Shown one piece after another: positions 61,690-64,000 of a DNA stretch of 64,000 bases. The notes beneath the pieces were generated by a model that saw nothing but the letters and a program-made list of their open reading frames with translations, was not told the origin of the DNA and ran no database searches. A program made the position numbers and the translations under genes. Numbering within the stretch: position 1 is the stretch's first letter; every line of letters starts with the position of its first letter. The stretch is from Smittium mucronatum (Eukaryota; Kickxellomycota; Harpellomycetes; Harpellales; Legeriomycetaceae), in NCBI GenBank assembly GCA_001953115.1, contig LSSL01000273.1, forward strand, positions 38,392 through 102,391. The letters are read 5' to 3'.

Positions 61690-63290
61690 GGAGAATGAGC
61701 TGTATGAAAAAACCAAGAATTTTTTGAGAGCGAAGTATTCAAAAAAGCTAAAAGACTGTACTAAAACAGTTTACGGCTGTGTAAATTCTAAAGATAACGG
61801 ATGTATCTTTGCATTAAGAGTTGACAGATTTTATGATGACAGAATTACGATCTAACAAGGAAATTTTCACTGCGATATATGCGTTACAAATGAAATTATT
61901 GACCACAAAAAAGATATTTTGGTTTTACACAAAATTGGTTTAAATTCTGGAATGATTAGCAGAAAATTAGAAAAGAATGGTAATCCCATTGACATAAATT
62001 TAATATACTTTACTGTGAACTATTAAAAAAGAAAAAAAAATCAAAAAACGAGTCCAGCTACGACTGATTTTTTTGGAGAAATATGCATAAAGTTATCAAA
62101 AAATATATATTCAAATCTACCATATGTAGCTGATTTTTCATCTAATATAGAAAATTTGATAGTAACTGTGGCATAAAAAAACCGAATAAAGATAATATCC
62201 AGAGCCACTAATTTACATATGGATTCAACTTTTAAGCTGTTTTATGGAAATTATACAGTTACTTCTCAGGAATTACGGAGTAAATCAGAAATTCATTTCG
62301 ATATCCATTTTTATTGTTAGCAGCGACAATAAAAGTTCTTATTTAAAGGTTTTTAATACCCTAAAAAAAGAATTGGAAAAAGAAAACCTAAGCTTAAAAT
62401 TTTCAAATATCATTTCAGTTTGTGCTAGGCAGATATAAAACACTTGTTACGAATTCGGAAAGTTAGAATTGAAAACAGATTGTTGGTTTCATGTAGCCAA
62501 AAAATTTAAGAAAATAATCAGAAAAAGAAAAAGCAACTATTTTATTCAGATTTTATGTAATGATTTTTGGAGAATGCAGATGCTTCAAACGCCTGAAATT
62601 TTCGAAAAGGGGAAAAAATTCTTCATAATAAATGGGTATATCTTGGGGAACTGGATGAAATAATATCTAAAATAGTCTATGTATATTTAAAACCCAGTTC
62701 AAACTGGTATGAGGGATATTCCATCTTTAGTCCATCAACAAAAAATGGACTTGAAAGATACAAAAGAACCATTAAGGGCCGATAACAGTCTTTGAAATCA
62801 GCTAGCATAGTTAAATTTTTTTAAAAATCAATTGAAATTATTAAAGGCGCTGTTTTTGAACATATTCCATACTACAAGAAAAGAAATTAAAACAATATTG
62901 TTATATCCAGGGACCAAAGATTTTTTTGAATCATTTATCTGTTTTGAAAGAAAAAAAGTATTTTTGGAGTCTAAAAACAAGCTTGAAATGGATTTAGTTG
63001 CAAGAATTTCACTTAAATTTAGCAATTTTAAATTTGAGACCTTCAATGATCTTATCGACACATTTTCTAAACACAACTTTCTTTTTGTAAGTGATATAGT
63101 AACTAAATGGAAAGATTTGTTTTGCAACCGCTATAATTTTCTAAAAAGAAAAAAATGTGCCCACGTATATTGGTATCTCAAAAAAATATTCTTCAAAGAG
63201 TTATTAGCATTACCCTGATCCATCAAAAAAGATCATCTAGAAGACCAAGAAGCATTAAAAAAATCAGCAGCCTCTTATTTGATTTTTTTT
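61690..63290 (+). pseudogene. Decayed MULE-type transposase with SWIM finger (right copy)
   Basis: Plus-strand frames with several stops and shifts cover most of a Mutator-like transposase. In order: an N-terminal domain around 61,800-61,990 (CDICVTNEIIDHKKDI, GMISRKLEKNGNPID); the DDE core from 62,215 (ATNLHMDSTFKLFYGNYTV); VSSDNKSSYLKVFNTLKKEL and CWFHVAKKFKKIIRK at 62,300-62,530; LKPSSNWYEGYSIFSPSTKN with LERYKRTIK at 62,690-62,780; and a C-terminal block near 63,110-63,170 with WKDLFCNRYNFLKRKKCAH, a SWIM zinc finger lacking its second Cys. A basic SSRRPRSIKK tail follows at 63,230. It is better preserved than the left copy but not functional. Terminal repeats were not identified. Confidence 0.8.
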
Positions 63291-64000
63291 TAGGTAAATT
63301 TTCAGTGATTAATTTTTTTTTTTACAAATTAGATAATAAACTTTGAGTTAATACAAATATCATATCTATAAAAGACATAATTTTTTTCCATAACAGATGA
63401 GACTTTATAATTAAAATGTTTTTAATTAAAAATAAAAAGAGGTTTAAGACAAGTTTCACTATTTTTTTTATTTCATATAGGTGAAATTTGAAAATATATT
63501 GGCAATAGTGTTTAAGGAATATCAAATACATATAAATTGAATATAATTCATTTTTATTTTCATAAAATAAATTCGCGTATCTTAAAATATTTCAGAATAT
63601 CCCCGAACTAAAAATAATGAATTTTTTGAAAAATTAATCAATAAATTAAGTTTTTTTCATAAATATTTTTTTTAAAATTTATTGCCAAAAGTTTATTCGA
63701 ATTTAAAGAATATTCAGATTTTTTTATTTTTAATTAACATAATTTATCATCTCCAAAATAAAATATTCAAAAACGACATATTTATCTCGATTTTATGGAT
63801 TAAACCATATTAAAGGACTTATGTTTATCTTTGAAGTTTCATATTTACAATTCAAACCTCGAGATTCGAGATTCGAAATTCGCAATTCACCCTTCCTCTT
63901 TTTCAATATTGATTTAAGTATGATAGAATGAGTAAGTTGGTTGAAGATCGTGTTTGATGTATTTTTTGGGATTTAGTTAAGCATAGTAATTAGTTTTTTT
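63291..64000. other. AT-rich DNA to the window edge
   Basis: No gene seen. A short tract near 63,858-63,890 has repeated GAGATTCGA-like units (CGAGATTCGAGATTCGAAATTCG). Confidence 0.5.

Overview
The window is extremely AT-rich eukaryotic nuclear DNA, full of A/T homopolymers. It carries genes interrupted by short spliceosomal introns. I reconstructed six host genes and 25 introns of about 55-150 nt; 24 are GT-AG and one is GC-AG. The introns, the compact spacing in the gene-bearing part, a Pho80/Pcl-type cyclin and the mix of mobile elements point to a fungus, probably a zygomycete-grade or early-diverging lineage. That placement is inference, not read directly.

Layout. 1-6.7 kb: a fragment of coding sequence at the left edge, then a decayed MULE-type transposase and otherwise noncoding DNA. 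6.7-21.9 kb holds five housekeeping genes: an EBP1/PA2G4-like dead aminopeptidase (-), a SARNP/Tho1-like SAP-domain mRNA-export protein (-), an NSUN-family RNA m5C methyltransferase (+), a Pho80/Pcl-type cyclin (-) that converges on it with only 39 bp between stop codons, and the ubiquitin-binding WD40-PFU-PUL protein PLAA/Doa1/Lub1 (-, 12 exons). 21.9-33.5 kb: gene-poor, with a decayed pogo/Tigger transposase and a retroposon-like repeat. 33.5-35.3 kb: COP9 signalosome subunit 1 (+, five exons). 35.3-64 kb: no host gene recognised. It contains a decayed non-LTR retrotransposon (42.2-47.5 kb, -), a 324-bp near-perfect inverted repeat around a 947-bp spacer, an older diverged inverted repeat, a second retroposon copy, a GC-richer island and a second decayed MULE at the right end.

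The host genes form no operon and no single pathway. They serve ribosome-associated biology (EBP1), mRNA export, RNA modification, CDK regulation, ubiquitin-dependent Cdc48 work (PLAA) and cullin deneddylation (CSN1). The least explained structures are the almost identical 324-bp inverted repeat at 38.2/39.5 kb in an otherwise decayed landscape, and the minus-oriented repeat family whose three copies share a poly(A)-like terminus. I saw no rRNA, convincing tRNA, CRISPR array or bacterial-type operon. Exon boundaries were assigned by eye from reading frame, splice consensus and family similarity.
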